A stretch of DNA of 52,490 nt from Phascolarctobacterium sp. GTDB taxonomy: Bacteria > Bacillota > Negativicutes > Acidaminococcales > Acidaminococcaceae. Numbering within the stretch: position 1 is the first letter of the stretch; each line of letters begins with the position of its first letter. The position numbers and the translations under genes were made by a program. The stretch covers positions 1-52,490 of the forward strand of contig JAJQAO010000001.1 of NCBI GenBank assembly GCA_021203775.1, written 5' to 3'. The notes beneath the pieces were generated by a model, which was not told where the DNA came from, made no database searches, and saw nothing but the letters and a program-made list of their open reading frames with translations. Below, in pieces: positions 16,313 through 25,641 of the stretch.

Positions 16313-16879
16313 TTAATTTATTATGGGCCTCCCTTCCATTGTATTGACCAACTTGCTCAGTGCCCAACGGATTGTTTCTTGCGGCCTATCATAATTCCCA
16401 AGATCTTTAATTGCTCGTTCACGTACTTTGCTCTGCAAAAACTTATCACCGTCTTTTTTAAATGCATATAAATCCGCAATAGCCACCACATTTACATAAG
16501 GTCCTGTATTAAACCCTCCCACAGGTGACAGGATGGTTTCATCCATATCATAAAGCACAACAATTACTATTGCATCCATAGAGTTTTGTTTGGCTTGTTC
16601 AGAAAGCGCTTCCTTAGTTATCTTTATATTCCATAAGGCATTACTTATAGAATCCTGAACTTTACCATCTTCACTTAGCTTATAATATGGAAAATGGTAA
16701 GCCCATTTTACTACCTGCCTCCATGCAGTATAAGCGCTATTATCCACTAAACCATCACTTTTATCCATAACTACAAAAGCTACTGGTTTCTCGTCAAAAT
16801 CCGCCCAGACACTCTGAGGATTAGCAATAAAAAATACAGATATTAAAAACAGCGTAAGGCAAATAAATAGCCTTTTCAT
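16313..16879 (-). CDS. Secreted protein of unknown function (188 aa)
   Basis: From the ATG at 16879 the protein begins with a clear signal peptide (MKRLFICLTLFLIS..., cut near SVWA-D), and GGGAGG lies 8 nt before that ATG. The frame is open 19 codons further upstream, but that would bury the signal peptide and overlap deoB. The mature part (about 165 residues) has no motif I know. It contains a VAFVVMDKSDG start, a VIVVLYDMDE stretch and a Lys/Arg-rich end. There is no lipobox. It is probably exported by Sec into the periplasm or outside the cell. It starts 13 nt after deoB, so it is in the same unit. Confidence 0.75.
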   Translation of the reverse strand: MKRLFICLTLFLISVFFIANPQSVWADFDEKPVAFVVMDKSDGLVDNSAYTAWRQVVKWAYHFPYYKLSEDGKVQDSISNALWNIKITKEALSEQAKQNSMDAIVIVVLYDMDETILSPVGGFNTGPYVNVVAIADLYAFKKDGDKFLQSKVRERAIKDLGNYDRPQETIRWALSKLVNTMEGRPIIN

Positions 16880-16892
16880 AAGTGAGCCTCCC

Positions 16893-18116
16893 TTAAAACA
16901 GATCCACTGCAGTACCAGTAAAAGTCTTCTCCGCACCCATATAAGCAGCTATCGTCTGTCCTATATCTGCGAATGTGCCCATGGGCTGCAGATGTTTGTT
17001 TGCTACCTTGCTACCAAAAAATAATACGGGGACTTTTTCCCTCGTATGATCACTACCAATCCAAGTAGGATCATTTCCGTGATCAGCTGTAACGAGTCCT
17101 AAATCACCCTCTTTAAACAAAGAAAAAATTTCCGTAAGTCTGCTGTCAACATACTCCAATGCCTCACCATATCCAAGTATATCGCGCCTATGTCCGAAAG
17201 AAGAGTCAAAATCCACAAAATTGGCAAATACCAGAGTATTATCTGGAGCATCCTTAATGGCCTGCACAGTAGCATCAGATATTTTATCCAGCCCGCCTGC
17301 TGAATAATGTTTTGTAATGCCTCTGTGGGCAAAGATATCTGCAATTTTTCCTATAGCATAAACGTTGCCACCAGCATCAACGATCTTATCTAGCAGTGTT
17401 TTTTCTGGCGCTTGTACTGCGTAATCGTGTCTGTTGATTGTACGGGTAAAATCATTTGCACAACTGCCAATAAAAGGACGTGCGATTACTCTAGCAATCT
17501 TATAAGGCTGCACCAGATTAAAGGCAATTTTACACAAATCGTACAGACGCTCCAGCCCAAATCCTTCCTCATGAGCAGCTATCTGCAATACACTATCAGC
17601 GGATGTATAAACTATAGGCTTTCCAGTGTGTAGATGTTCTTCACCAAGTTCCTTAATTATCTCTGTGCCAGAAGCGTGTTTTTCTCCCAGTACCCCAGGT
17701 AAATTGCCCTTAGAAATAAGATTATCCATCAACTCTTTTGGAAAGCAGTTGGGAATATCAGGAAAATAGCCCCAGTCAAAATCTACCGGAACACCACTTA
17801 TTTCCCAGTGTCCGCTTAAAGTATCTTTACCCCTACTGACTTCCTCAGCGTAGGTATAAGCTCCCCCTTTGTAGTCTGAACCAAGTCCCGCCGCCAAAGG
17901 CTCTTTTCTGCTACTCTCTGCGGCAAGTTGCAATCCTAAAGCTGCAAGATTCGGCAGATAGAGCGGCCTGATGCTTCCCTGTTTATCTTTTCTGTTCTTC
18001 GCAAACCAGCTACAAATATGTCCCAAGGTATCTGCCCCTTTATCACCATATGCCGCAGCATCACGTGCATATCCGATGCCAAATGAATCTAATAATAAAA
18101 TTATTGTCCGTGCCAT
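16893..18116 (-). CDS. deoB: Phosphopentomutase
   Basis: This 407-residue alkaline-phosphatase-superfamily enzyme converts (deoxy)ribose-1-phosphate to (deoxy)ribose-5-phosphate in nucleoside salvage. The N-terminal LLLDSFGIGYARDA carries the metal-binding Asp. GADTLGHI, SGHWE, and the C-terminal TADHGNDPTWIGSDHTRE with the His/Asp metal ligands are all present. The ATG follows the udp stop codon directly with no gap, so the two are translationally coupled. Udp supplies ribose-1-phosphate, the DeoB substrate. Confidence 0.96.
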   Translation of the reverse strand: MARTIILLLDSFGIGYARDAAAYGDKGADTLGHICSWFAKNRKDKQGSIRPLYLPNLAALGLQLAAESSRKEPLAAGLGSDYKGGAYTYAEEVSRGKDTLSGHWEISGVPVDFDWGYFPDIPNCFPKELMDNLISKGNLPGVLGEKHASGTEIIKELGEEHLHTGKPIVYTSADSVLQIAAHEEGFGLERLYDLCKIAFNLVQPYKIARVIARPFIGSCANDFTRTINRHDYAVQAPEKTLLDKIVDAGGNVYAIGKIADIFAHRGITKHYSAGGLDKISDATVQAIKDAPDNTLVFANFVDFDSSFGHRRDILGYGEALEYVDSRLTEIFSLFKEGDLGLVTADHGNDPTWIGSDHTREKVPVLFFGSKVANKHLQPMGTFADIGQTIAAYMGAEKTFTGTAVDLF

Positions 18117-18908
18117 TTACACACCTGCTTTCAATAAAATCTGTAATGCCCGATAAACAACTTTCTGAAAACGTTCTTCCGCTAATTTATATATATCTGC
18201 AGGCGCAACCTGTTCGCTCTCAGTGCGCCTTGCTATAACTCCACAGACTGATCCTGCTTTAATGCCCATACACTGAGCTGCCACAAATAGGGCAGCTGTC
18301 TCCATTTCATAATTTAAAGCTCCCAAAACCTGCCACTCTTTCATGGTTCCCTGAAATGCTTTTCTTACATATCCTGTAAAGCTGTCATAACGTTCCTGCC
18401 CCGGCCAGAAAGTATCTGAAGAAACAGATATGCCTACATGATGTGGTATTTGTAGTTCAAGAGCCGCTTGCATCAGTGCTTCTGTTACGGTAAAGCTAGC
18501 TACTGCTGGGAAAGATTCTGGAGCATAATGGTGAGATGTCCCGTCCAGTCGTACAGCTGCCTTATTAATAATAACGTCACCGAAATTTATTTTTTCCTGA
18601 ATACCTCCCGTCGTGCCTACACGAATAACGCCTTCTATACCCATGCAAGCTAACTCTTCAAGACATATTGCCACAGAAGGCCCACCCATACCTGTTGAAC
18701 ATACCAATACCCGCTCACAGCCTATGCTTGTCAGCCAACTGGTATATTCTCGGTGGCAACCAATGAACTCTGCCTGTCCACAGGCATTGGCCAGCCCTTC
18801 TACCCTGCCTGGGTCTCCAGGCAATAACGCCCATTTAGCTCCCTTCAAAGAAGATGCTGAGAAACCAACATGATATAAAATTTCATCAGGAGCAGTTAGT
18901 TTTTTCAT
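18117..18908 (-). CDS. udp: Uridine phosphorylase
   Basis: The 263-residue enzyme of the NP-1 nucleoside phosphorylase family cleaves uridine with phosphate to uracil and ribose-1-phosphate. It has LLPGDPGR for phosphate, RVGTTGGIQ, SSDTFWPGQERYD and NYEMETAALF with the ribose-binding Met-Glu. The SSDTF(W/Y)PGQERYD block is typical of uridine rather than purine phosphorylases. GAGGTG precedes the ATG. The pairing with deoB and the nearby pyrR make a pyrimidine salvage group: Udp releases uracil, PyrR can convert it to UMP, and DeoB recycles the sugar phosphate. Confidence 0.95.
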   Translation of the reverse strand: MKKLTAPDEILYHVGFSASSLKGAKWALLPGDPGRVEGLANACGQAEFIGCHREYTSWLTSIGCERVLVCSTGMGGPSVAICLEELACMGIEGVIRVGTTGGIQEKINFGDVIINKAAVRLDGTSHHYAPESFPAVASFTVTEALMQAALELQIPHHVGISVSSDTFWPGQERYDSFTGYVRKAFQGTMKEWQVLGALNYEMETAALFVAAQCMGIKAGSVCGVIARRTESEQVAPADIYKLAEERFQKVVYRALQILLKAGV

Positions 18909-18926
18909 TGTGTCACCTCACTCGTG

Positions 18927-19568
18927 TCAATAGCCCAGATTTTCACCTATTAATATAACCTTGATACGCCCTGCCGGCCGACAGCGGCGTGTTAGAACTA
19001 TCTGACAACAAACACTGTCTTCTCCTTGGCAATTGCTACATAGTCCCGTCTTATGGCAAGGAACATTTAAATCAGGAAAACGCTGCACATTAATAGGTGC
19101 TGCAGTATTACGTGCCCTTGTAAGAGCATCTTCAATAGTTTTTGTTATTTTGTTTATACCCGCAAGTACTAATACCTGTCGTGGCCCATATATCAAAGCT
19201 GCACATCGGTTACCCGTACCATCAATATTGACCAGCTGTCCGTCCTCGCTTATACCATTACTACTCATAAGGAAAGTATCGCAAAGTAGTGCCTGACGCA
19301 TCATTTCCGATTTTTCCTCCATGGTAGCCGCTTTATCGCGGTCAATTACCCTATAGATGTTTCTGACCTCTTTCAATAGTCCTATTTCCTGAATAGTAAC
19401 TGATCCTCCCCAAGAAACTACATGATTTTTTGGAATTAGCTTCAGAGCCATTTTCAAAGCCTTCTGTCTATCATTGCAGTAATAGGAATCAAAACCGTTC
19501 TTCCTTAAATTGGCTGCTACTGTTTCTCCAAAGCATTTATTTCTGCGTTCCATAACATTATCTGGCAT
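18927..19568 (-). CDS. LUD-domain protein (DUF162)
   Basis: The 213-residue protein has the LUD fold signature (VVSWGGSVTIQEIGLL, then DTFLMSSNGISEDGQLVNIDGTGNR). LUD proteins include LutC/LutB parts of lactate oxidation, but short stand-alone forms are common in anaerobes and their function is unknown. The C-terminal end holds a cysteine cluster (CHKTGLCSNCQ, then CCQ and RRC), which may bind metal or an iron-sulfur cluster. No lutA or lutB partner is in this window. It lies between pyrR (31 nt upstream) and udp (18 nt downstream), so it is probably cotranscribed with pyrimidine salvage genes. Confidence 0.88.
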   Translation of the reverse strand: MPDNVMERRNKCFGETVAANLRKNGFDSYYCNDRQKALKMALKLIPKNHVVSWGGSVTIQEIGLLKEVRNIYRVIDRDKAATMEEKSEMMRQALLCDTFLMSSNGISEDGQLVNIDGTGNRCAALIYGPRQVLVLAGINKITKTIEDALTRARNTAAPINVQRFPDLNVPCHKTGLCSNCQGEDSVCCQIVLTRRCRPAGRIKVILIGENLGY

Positions 19569-19599
19569 TTTTTCTCACTCCTCATTCTCAAAGCTTCAC

Positions 19600-20151
<552 letters not shown>

Positions 20152-20199
20152 TTAAATCACTCCTATACTTTCCTTACAGACCATATTGTCAAAATACTG

Positions 20200-21147
20200 T
20201 TAAGTAAACTGCCCTAAACGCAGTCTGGTAAATATTTTCTGCATATCAACAGGAAGCGGTGCTTCAAATTTCATGTGTTCCATTGTTTTCGGGTGCACAA
20301 ATGAAAGCTTCTGAGAGTGCAGTGCCTGCCCGTCAATAGTAAAAGGTGTTTTCATAGGCGAATATTTTGGATCACCTACAAGCGGATGTCCAATGTATTC
20401 CATATGTACACGAATCTGATGTGTACGGCCTGTACGCAGACGACAAGTTACAATGGTATAACGTCCAAACCTTTCCAATACCTCATATTCAGTGACTGCA
20501 TCGCGTCCTCCTTCAGTGACTACTGCCATCTTTTTACGATCTTCTCTATCTCTAGCAATCTGTGTTTCTATTATGCCAGAGTCATTCTTAATATTCCCGC
20601 GCACTACCGCCAAATAAGTACGCATTGCCGTTTTATTTTGAATCTGCTCTGATAAAGCCAAATGAGCATTATCATTTTTAGCACAAATAATGATACCTGA
20701 AGTATCCTTGTCGAGACGATGGACAATACCTGGTCTTATTACTCCGTTAATGCCTGATAGATTTTTACAATGATACAGTAACGCATTAACAAGAGTGCCA
20801 CTGTAATTACCTGCTGCCGGATGCACCACCATGCCTCTGGCTTTATTTATTATTATTATATCTTCATCTTCGTAAATAACATCCAAGGGAATGTTTTCTG
20901 CCCGTACATCAAGAGCCCTTAATTCTGGTATACTAACTGTTATAGCATCCCCAGTCTTTACTCTATAATTGGCTTTTAAAACCTTGTTATCTTTTATAAC
21001 CAGCCCTTCATCTAATAATTTTTGAACATTAGACCGACTAAGTTCTAAAAATGATGCTAAAACAATATCTGCCCGTTGTCCCGCTTCTCGTTCTGTTATT
21101 ATTATACATTCCTGCTGTCCGCAAGTTCCGTCTTTATAATGCTCCAT
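20200..21147 (-). CDS. rluD: RluD-type 23S rRNA pseudouridine synthase
   Basis: From the ATG at 21147 it is 315 residues: an S4 RNA-binding domain (REAGQRADIVLASFLELSRS and onward) followed by the RluA-family catalytic domain with GIVHRLDKDTSG, whose Asp is the catalytic nucleophile, and the RTHQIRVHMEYIGHPLVGDPKY block. It isomerises uridines in 23S rRNA. The start overlaps the lspA 3' end by 46 nt; an earlier TTG at 21171 is possible but has no ribosome site. lspA-rluD is a common Bacillota pair. Confidence 0.92.
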   Translation of the reverse strand: MEHYKDGTCGQQECIIITEREAGQRADIVLASFLELSRSNVQKLLDEGLVIKDNKVLKANYRVKTGDAITVSIPELRALDVRAENIPLDVIYEDEDIIIINKARGMVVHPAAGNYSGTLVNALLYHCKNLSGINGVIRPGIVHRLDKDTSGIIICAKNDNAHLALSEQIQNKTAMRTYLAVVRGNIKNDSGIIETQIARDREDRKKMAVVTEGGRDAVTEYEVLERFGRYTIVTCRLRTGRTHQIRVHMEYIGHPLVGDPKYSPMKTPFTIDGQALHSQKLSFVHPKTMEHMKFEAPLPVDMQKIFTRLRLGQFT

Positions 21148-21554
21148 ATAATCAGTCCGATACCTACACAAATCGCAATATCTGCTACATTAAAAACTGG
21201 CCAGATTTTGAAATCAAAAAAATCAATTACCAACCCACTGATCATTCTATCAATCAAATTGCCAATGGCCCCACCAACAAAAAGTGCTGCTCCCATTTGC
21301 AATGTTTTATCTCCAGCTCGAATATCTCGGCGAAAAAACCACATAACACTGATGGTGGCAGCGGTAATTATGATAAATAGACAGCGCCTTCCCTCAAACA
21401 TACCAAAAGCCGCGCCCGAATTCAAAATATATGTCCAGTGAAAAAATCCAGAAATAACGGGAATGCTTTCTCCAACATAAAAATGCCCCGCAACAAAATG
21501 TTTCGTCATCTGGTCAACAATTATCACAAGCAAAGCAATAGTTACTAAATACAT
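21102..21554 (-). CDS. lspA: Lipoprotein signal peptidase II
   Basis: The 150-residue polytopic membrane protein has four hydrophobic segments. Its conserved blocks are NSGAAFG, GNLIDR (first catalytic Asp) and VIDFFDF...FNVADI (second Asp). It cleaves prolipoprotein signal peptides after diacylglyceryl transfer, for example for the TctC lipoprotein in this window. AGGAG precedes the ATG, and an extended -10 promoter (TGTTATAAT) is at 21584-21592. Confidence 0.96.
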   Translation of the reverse strand: MYLVTIALLVIIVDQMTKHFVAGHFYVGESIPVISGFFHWTYILNSGAAFGMFEGRRCLFIIITAATISVMWFFRRDIRAGDKTLQMGAALFVGGAIGNLIDRMISGLVIDFFDFKIWPVFNVADIAICVGIGLIIWSIIKTELADSRNV

Positions 21555-21583
21555 AGGTTTCTCCTGTTTTAAATTATATATTT

Positions 21584-21592
21584 ATTATAACA
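21584..21592 (-). promoter_or_regulatory. Extended -10 promoter for lspA
   Basis: TGTTATAAT on the minus strand is about 30 nt before the lspA ATG. The same nine bases precede the aminotransferase gene. It may drive the whole lspA-to-14683 gene string. Confidence 0.5.
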
Positions 21593-21675
21593 CAAAACTG
21601 GTCGTAATACTGCTGTCACAAAAGTTTCTCACATTTAATTATTTATTATATTTGATCAAGCATTTACTTCTACTA

Positions 21676-21718
21676 AACATAAAACTCCCCTGCCTGGCCT
21701 TGAGTCAGACAGGGGAGT
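21676..21718 (-). terminator. Terminator of the acyl-CoA dehydrogenase gene
   Basis: A 9-bp stem ACTCCCCTG/CAGGGGAGT (21684-21692 with 21710-21718) is extended past a mismatch by CTG/CAG. A T-rich run (TTTTATGTTT) follows on the minus strand. Confidence 0.8.
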
Positions 21719-21733
21719 AAATTCTCTAAAATA

Positions 21734-22873
21734 TTAGTATAAAATTTTGTTAGCAATAACCAGTCTCTGTATCTGGTTTGTTCCTTCGTAAATTTGCATT
21801 ATCTTAGCATCGCGCATCATTTTCTCTACAGGATATTCCTTAGAATAGCCATAACCTCCCATAATCTGAATGGCATCTGTTGTGACCTGCATAGCTACAT
21901 CACCGGCATAACATTTAGACATAGCAGCCTCTTTAGAAAATTCCAGATCGTTATCACGCAACCAACATGCCTTACGGACCATTAAACGCGCAGTTTCAAC
22001 CTTAATAGCCATATCTGCAATCATGCTCTGAACCATCTGGAAAGAAGCTATAGGCTGACCGAACTGGCGACGTTCTTTTGCATATTTTACAGCACAATTT
22101 AACGCTGCCTGCGCCAACCCAACTGAAACAGCCCCAACAAACGGGCGAGCACTGTCAAGAGTATTCATAGCTATGCGGAATCCCTCGCCTTCACGCCCTA
22201 CACGATTAGCTTCAGGAACTACTACATCCTGTAAAATCACTTCACATGTATTAGAAGGACGTATACCCATTTTATCTTCCTTTTTACCTATAGAAAATCC
22301 AGGAGTTCCCTTCTTTACAATAAATGCCGTCAAGCCACGTATACCTCCACTTTGCCTGGTATTGGCAAAAATTAAGAAAATATCAGCAAGACCTGCATTT
22401 GTAATAAAAATCTTACTTCCGTTAAGAGTATAGGTCCCGTTTTCCTTGTCCTTCACGGCCTTAGTAGAAACGCTCCCTGCATCACTTCCTGCTCCAGGTT
22501 CGGTAAGAGCAAAAGCGGCCAATCCACCATTGTTGATAATATCGCAATACATATGCTTCTGTTCTTCAGTCCCTACCATAAGTACAGGATAAGTGGCAAG
22601 AGAATTAGCTGCCATAGATGTAGCTACGCCGGCACAGCCCTTGCCCAGTTCTTCATAAATAACTGCAACAGACAGACTGCTTAATCCCGGCCCATCAAAC
22701 TCTTCTGGAACAATAACATTTAAAAGGCCCATTTCATGGGCTTTTTCGATAAGGCCCTCGCGCATGCAGTTATCCCTATCCATTTCAGCGGCATATGGTG
22801 TGATTTCCTGTTCAACAAATTCTCGCACCATCTCCTGTAATTCAAGTTGTTCTTCGTTTAATGCAAAGTCCAT
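21734..22873 (-). CDS. Acyl-CoA dehydrogenase (short-chain/butyryl-CoA type)
   Basis: From the ATG at 22873 the protein is 379 residues, the usual length for short-chain acyl-CoA dehydrogenases. AGGGAGG lies before this ATG; the open frame extends 26 codons further with no ribosome site. It has ALTEPGAGSDAG and ITNAG for FAD, RRQFGQPI, QIMGGYGYSKEYPVEKMMRDAKI, and the catalytic Glu in IYEGTNQIQ. It oxidises a CoA thioester to the enoyl form, passing electrons to ETF. No etfAB, crt or hbd is nearby. The upstream gene is a hotdog thioesterase 52 nt away. Confidence 0.93.
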   Translation of the reverse strand: MDFALNEEQLELQEMVREFVEQEITPYAAEMDRDNCMREGLIEKAHEMGLLNVIVPEEFDGPGLSSLSVAVIYEELGKGCAGVATSMAANSLATYPVLMVGTEEQKHMYCDIINNGGLAAFALTEPGAGSDAGSVSTKAVKDKENGTYTLNGSKIFITNAGLADIFLIFANTRQSGGIRGLTAFIVKKGTPGFSIGKKEDKMGIRPSNTCEVILQDVVVPEANRVGREGEGFRIAMNTLDSARPFVGAVSVGLAQAALNCAVKYAKERRQFGQPIASFQMVQSMIADMAIKVETARLMVRKACWLRDNDLEFSKEAAMSKCYAGDVAMQVTTDAIQIMGGYGYSKEYPVEKMMRDAKIMQIYEGTNQIQRLVIANKILY

Positions 22874-22925
22874 TTCTTCCTCCCTAAATATGCAGTACAC
22901 CGCTGCTTTTTTAATTGATGAGCAT

Positions 22926-23366
22926 TTACCATTTTTCAGGTATTTCCTCAAATTTATCTACTATAAACATAGTTGCAAGGATAGTTGCCATCAGCGTATG
23001 TTTATCATCATACATTTCGGCTTCTATCACCATAGTAAGATGTCCGTAATGACGAATTTTACTTTTGACATAAAGCATCCCAGCGTTGCGCACACTTTTA
23101 ATAAAATTCATATTAAAGTTCAAAGTAGCTACTGCCGCACCTACGCTAGCCCCTGTTACGCCCGTAACAGCATCTGCCAAAGCCGTTAGTACTCCGCCGT
23201 GACATATACCACGGTGATTAAAGTGCTTAGCAGGATCAATGTCAATACTTACTACAACACTACCACACTTTATTTCATCAATGTTTATGTTAAATTCATT
23301 CATGAAAGAATTATGGCTGTACATTTCCCGTATATAAGATGGAACATCTTGAATCTGCTCTCCCAT
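22926..23366 (-). CDS. PaaI-type hotdog thioesterase
   Basis: The 146-residue form starts at the ATG at 23366. The frame is open to an ATG at 23420, but that one directly follows the -10 box of a good promoter (23421-23426), so it would not be within the transcript; GGGAG lies 10 nt before 23366. The protein carries the hotdog signature NHRGICHGGVLTALADAVTG, with a conserved Gly-Gly and Asp, as in PaaI/YdiI thioesterases. It probably hydrolyses an acyl- or aryl-CoA ester in the cytoplasm. It is followed by the acyl-CoA dehydrogenase, suggesting a shared acyl-CoA role. Confidence 0.85.
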   Translation of the reverse strand: MGEQIQDVPSYIREMYSHNSFMNEFNINIDEIKCGSVVVSIDIDPAKHFNHRGICHGGVLTALADAVTGVTGASVGAAVATLNFNMNFIKSVRNAGMLYVKSKIRHYGHLTMVIEAEMYDDKHTLMATILATMFIVDKFEEIPEKW

Positions 23367-23420
23367 TTCTGTCACACTCCCACTTTTAATGGAAAAATGC
23401 TCACCATCATATTTTTTCAT

Positions 23421-23449
23421 ATTTTACCACAAAATTTTTCTTAACTCAA
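23421..23449 (-). promoter_or_regulatory. Promoter of the thioesterase-acyl-CoA dehydrogenase unit
   Basis: TTGAGT (23444-23449) and TAAAAT (23421-23426) are 17 nt apart on the minus strand. The start point would fall inside the upstream ATG, which argues for the later start at 23366. Confidence 0.65.
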
Positions 23450-23557
23450 CAACGCAGGTGGATATTTTTCAGGTCAAAACATATGGGTTTTATCCGTAAT
23501 AATATTCATGCTGTGTGGAGAATCTATATAATCTGCCTTACTCGCAACAAAATAGAC

Positions 23558-24517
23558 TTATTTAAGCTGTTTTAAGAATTTTTCATACATGATATGATCA
23601 TCCTTCATCATCTTATCGCAGTCATCTCCTATAATAGCTGTCGGATCAATACCTTGTTTAATAAAATATTCTTTCATTTCTTTGGAATTGCATGCCTTTT
23701 TTGCAGCTGTCCGCAGTATTTCTAGTTTATCCTTGGAAATATTCTTTGGGGCCACTAACGCAGCCCATGCGCGTATAGTCATATTATGCCCTAATTCCTT
23801 GAATGTTGGCACATCAGGATAGATTTCACTGCGGCTGTCTGCCATAACTGCTAAAATCTTCAAATTGCCTGCTTCGACCTGACTCTTAAAAACAGAAGGA
23901 TCTGACAACGTCGCATCAATATGTTTACCAGCCAATGCAGCAGCAATATCTGCAGTTCCCTTAGGATAGGGAACATGCTTGAATTTTACACCAAATTCCT
24001 CTTCAAAAGACATTGCTGCTATATGCCAGATAGCACCAGTACCAGAGTTTCCCATTTGAATTTTTCCTGGATTCTCCTTTACATAAGCAACAAATTCATT
24101 TAAATTCTTATAAGGAGCATCACCTGGAACAATCAAAGCAGCCGGTGCTGCAATGGGTGCACAAATAGCGGCAAAATCCGCATAAGTATTTTTGCATTTC
24201 CCCTGATGCGGAAACATTGCCAATTCCACAGTCACCATTCCTAATGTATGTCCATCAGGCTTAGCATTTGCTATCTCTACCATTCCTGTAACGCCACCGC
24301 CGTCAGGTTTGTTTACGGCCACAAAATGACTTCCTGGAAGTTCCTTTTGCATAAATTGCAGCAATCCACGGGCAGAAACATCTGTGCCGCCTCCAGGTGC
24401 TTTAGGAATAATAACGGAAATATCTCCGTCACTAGGATAAACTGCCTTTTTGGTATCTCCACCGCAAGCAGAAATCAGCAGAATCAGAGTCGCCAAAAAT
24501 ATTACTATCTTCTTCAT
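23558..24517 (-). CDS. TctC/Bug-family tripartite carboxylate transporter binding lipoprotein
   Basis: From the ATG at 24517 it is 319 residues with a lipoprotein signal peptide (LILLISAC, lipid-modified Cys). The mature part shows the Bug/TctC pattern: VIIPKAPGGGTDVSARGL, NKPDGGGVTGMVEIANAKPDGHTLGM, and GNSGTGAIWHIAA, which form the ligand-binding loops. Such proteins capture carboxylates (citrate, tartrate, aromatic acids) and deliver them to the TctA/TctB membrane parts. No tctA or tctB is in the window, so it is an orphan here. It follows the sialidase-like gene by 70 nt and probably shares its promoter. Confidence 0.92.
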   Translation of the reverse strand: MKKIVIFLATLILLISACGGDTKKAVYPSDGDISVIIPKAPGGGTDVSARGLLQFMQKELPGSHFVAVNKPDGGGVTGMVEIANAKPDGHTLGMVTVELAMFPHQGKCKNTYADFAAICAPIAAPAALIVPGDAPYKNLNEFVAYVKENPGKIQMGNSGTGAIWHIAAMSFEEEFGVKFKHVPYPKGTADIAAALAGKHIDATLSDPSVFKSQVEAGNLKILAVMADSRSEIYPDVPTFKELGHNMTIRAWAALVAPKNISKDKLEILRTAAKKACNSKEMKEYFIKQGIDPTAIIGDDCDKMMKDDHIMYEKFLKQLK

Positions 24518-24587
24518 AATATAACCATCTCCTCCCAAGTAATATGAATATCTGCAGTTATAATATTTCTGAGATCAATATTTTATC

Positions 24588-25598
24588 CTAGATTAGTTCA
24601 TTTTTACTAAAGCGGCAACATACAATGTTACGGCGTTGCCAGCTATATGTGATAATTAATTCATCTTCTCGACAAATAATGGCTGGGTAGGAAAATTCAC
24701 CATTACCGTCTTCAATATCCATAATTTTTTCCCAGTTGTACCCATTGTCTGAAGACGTTAAGAGCGTTAGAGGTGTTCTCACACCCCAGTTTTCTGACAC
24801 AGGATTGCACACCAGATATAAACGACCATCAAAAGAGGCTTTTACTATATCCAATCCACTGTTGTTATTCGGCATTCTGGTTGCATATGCGGCACACCAG
24901 TTTTTCCCTCCATCATCAGAATCACTGCGATATATCTTTCCTTCACTGCTGCGCAATAGCATATGTATTTTCCCTGGTACACTTTCCCACAGCGCTGGCT
25001 GAATGATTCCCCTTCCATAAAAGGATTGTTGACTTACGGCGATGGGACTATTAGCTGTTTTCTTGCCTTTGCAATAATTTACGTCAATCTTTATGGCATG
25101 TGATTTCTTCCAAGTGATGCAGTCATCTTCGCTTAAATCCGCAAAAGCCGTCCAAAGTCCCCTTTCTATACTCCCGCCGGCAATAATTTTACCGTCAAAT
25201 AGGCGTATTGGTTTCGTGCGTACGGGTCCGCGTCCTCCACTCGTATCTCCTGGTACAACTTCTATCGGGATTCCCCAGTTTTTTCCACCATCACAGGAAC
25301 TTTTCAGCATGGTTTTCCATTCACTTATCTTTTGTCCCTGCTTATAAAAAAGAAGCATTTTTTTACAGTCAACAGAAAAAAGTACTGGATTCCAATTAGC
25401 TTCATATCCATCAGCTATTTTTTCCGATAGACTCCAGTGTAAACCATCATTACGGCTACACCAAATTGCAGTATCTGACGTTCCTTCTTTTTGTCCTCCA
25501 AACCAACAGCATACCATGCTTCCGTCCGAAAGCGCTGCAATGGTCGGGGCATGGCAAAAAGCTGTATATACATTGGCATTAATAAATTCTTTTTGCAT
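24588..25598 (-). CDS. Sialidase-like BNR/Asp-box protein
   Basis: From the ATG at 25598 the protein is 336 residues. It has four Asp-box (SxDxGxxW) repeats: SRNDGLHW, SCDGGKNW, SDDGGKNW and SDNGYNW, spaced as in six-bladed propellers. The N-terminal HAPTIAALSDG...WFGGQKEGTSD matches the Sialidase_2/BNR-like (PF13088) group. There is no signal peptide, so it should be cytosolic. True sialidase activity is uncertain, since this group includes proteins of unknown substrate. The frame is open to 25661, but the promoter at 25642-25671 places transcription start near 25635, so the later ATG is preferred although its ribosome site is weak. Confidence 0.8.
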   Translation of the reverse strand: MQKEFINANVYTAFCHAPTIAALSDGSMVCCWFGGQKEGTSDTAIWCSRNDGLHWSLSEKIADGYEANWNPVLFSVDCKKMLLFYKQGQKISEWKTMLKSSCDGGKNWGIPIEVVPGDTSGGRGPVRTKPIRLFDGKIIAGGSIERGLWTAFADLSEDDCITWKKSHAIKIDVNYCKGKKTANSPIAVSQQSFYGRGIIQPALWESVPGKIHMLLRSSEGKIYRSDSDDGGKNWCAAYATRMPNNNSGLDIVKASFDGRLYLVCNPVSENWGVRTPLTLLTSSDNGYNWEKIMDIEDGNGEFSYPAIICREDELIITYSWQRRNIVCCRFSKNELI

Positions 25599-25641
25599 AA
25601 TGTATCTGCACCAGAGACCTTCAATATTACATAACATTAAT

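Noticed and set aside
21734-22951. Longer 405-codon form of the acyl-CoA dehydrogenase
   Set aside because: The extra 26 residues are not family-like, and AGGGAGG marks the ATG at 22873.
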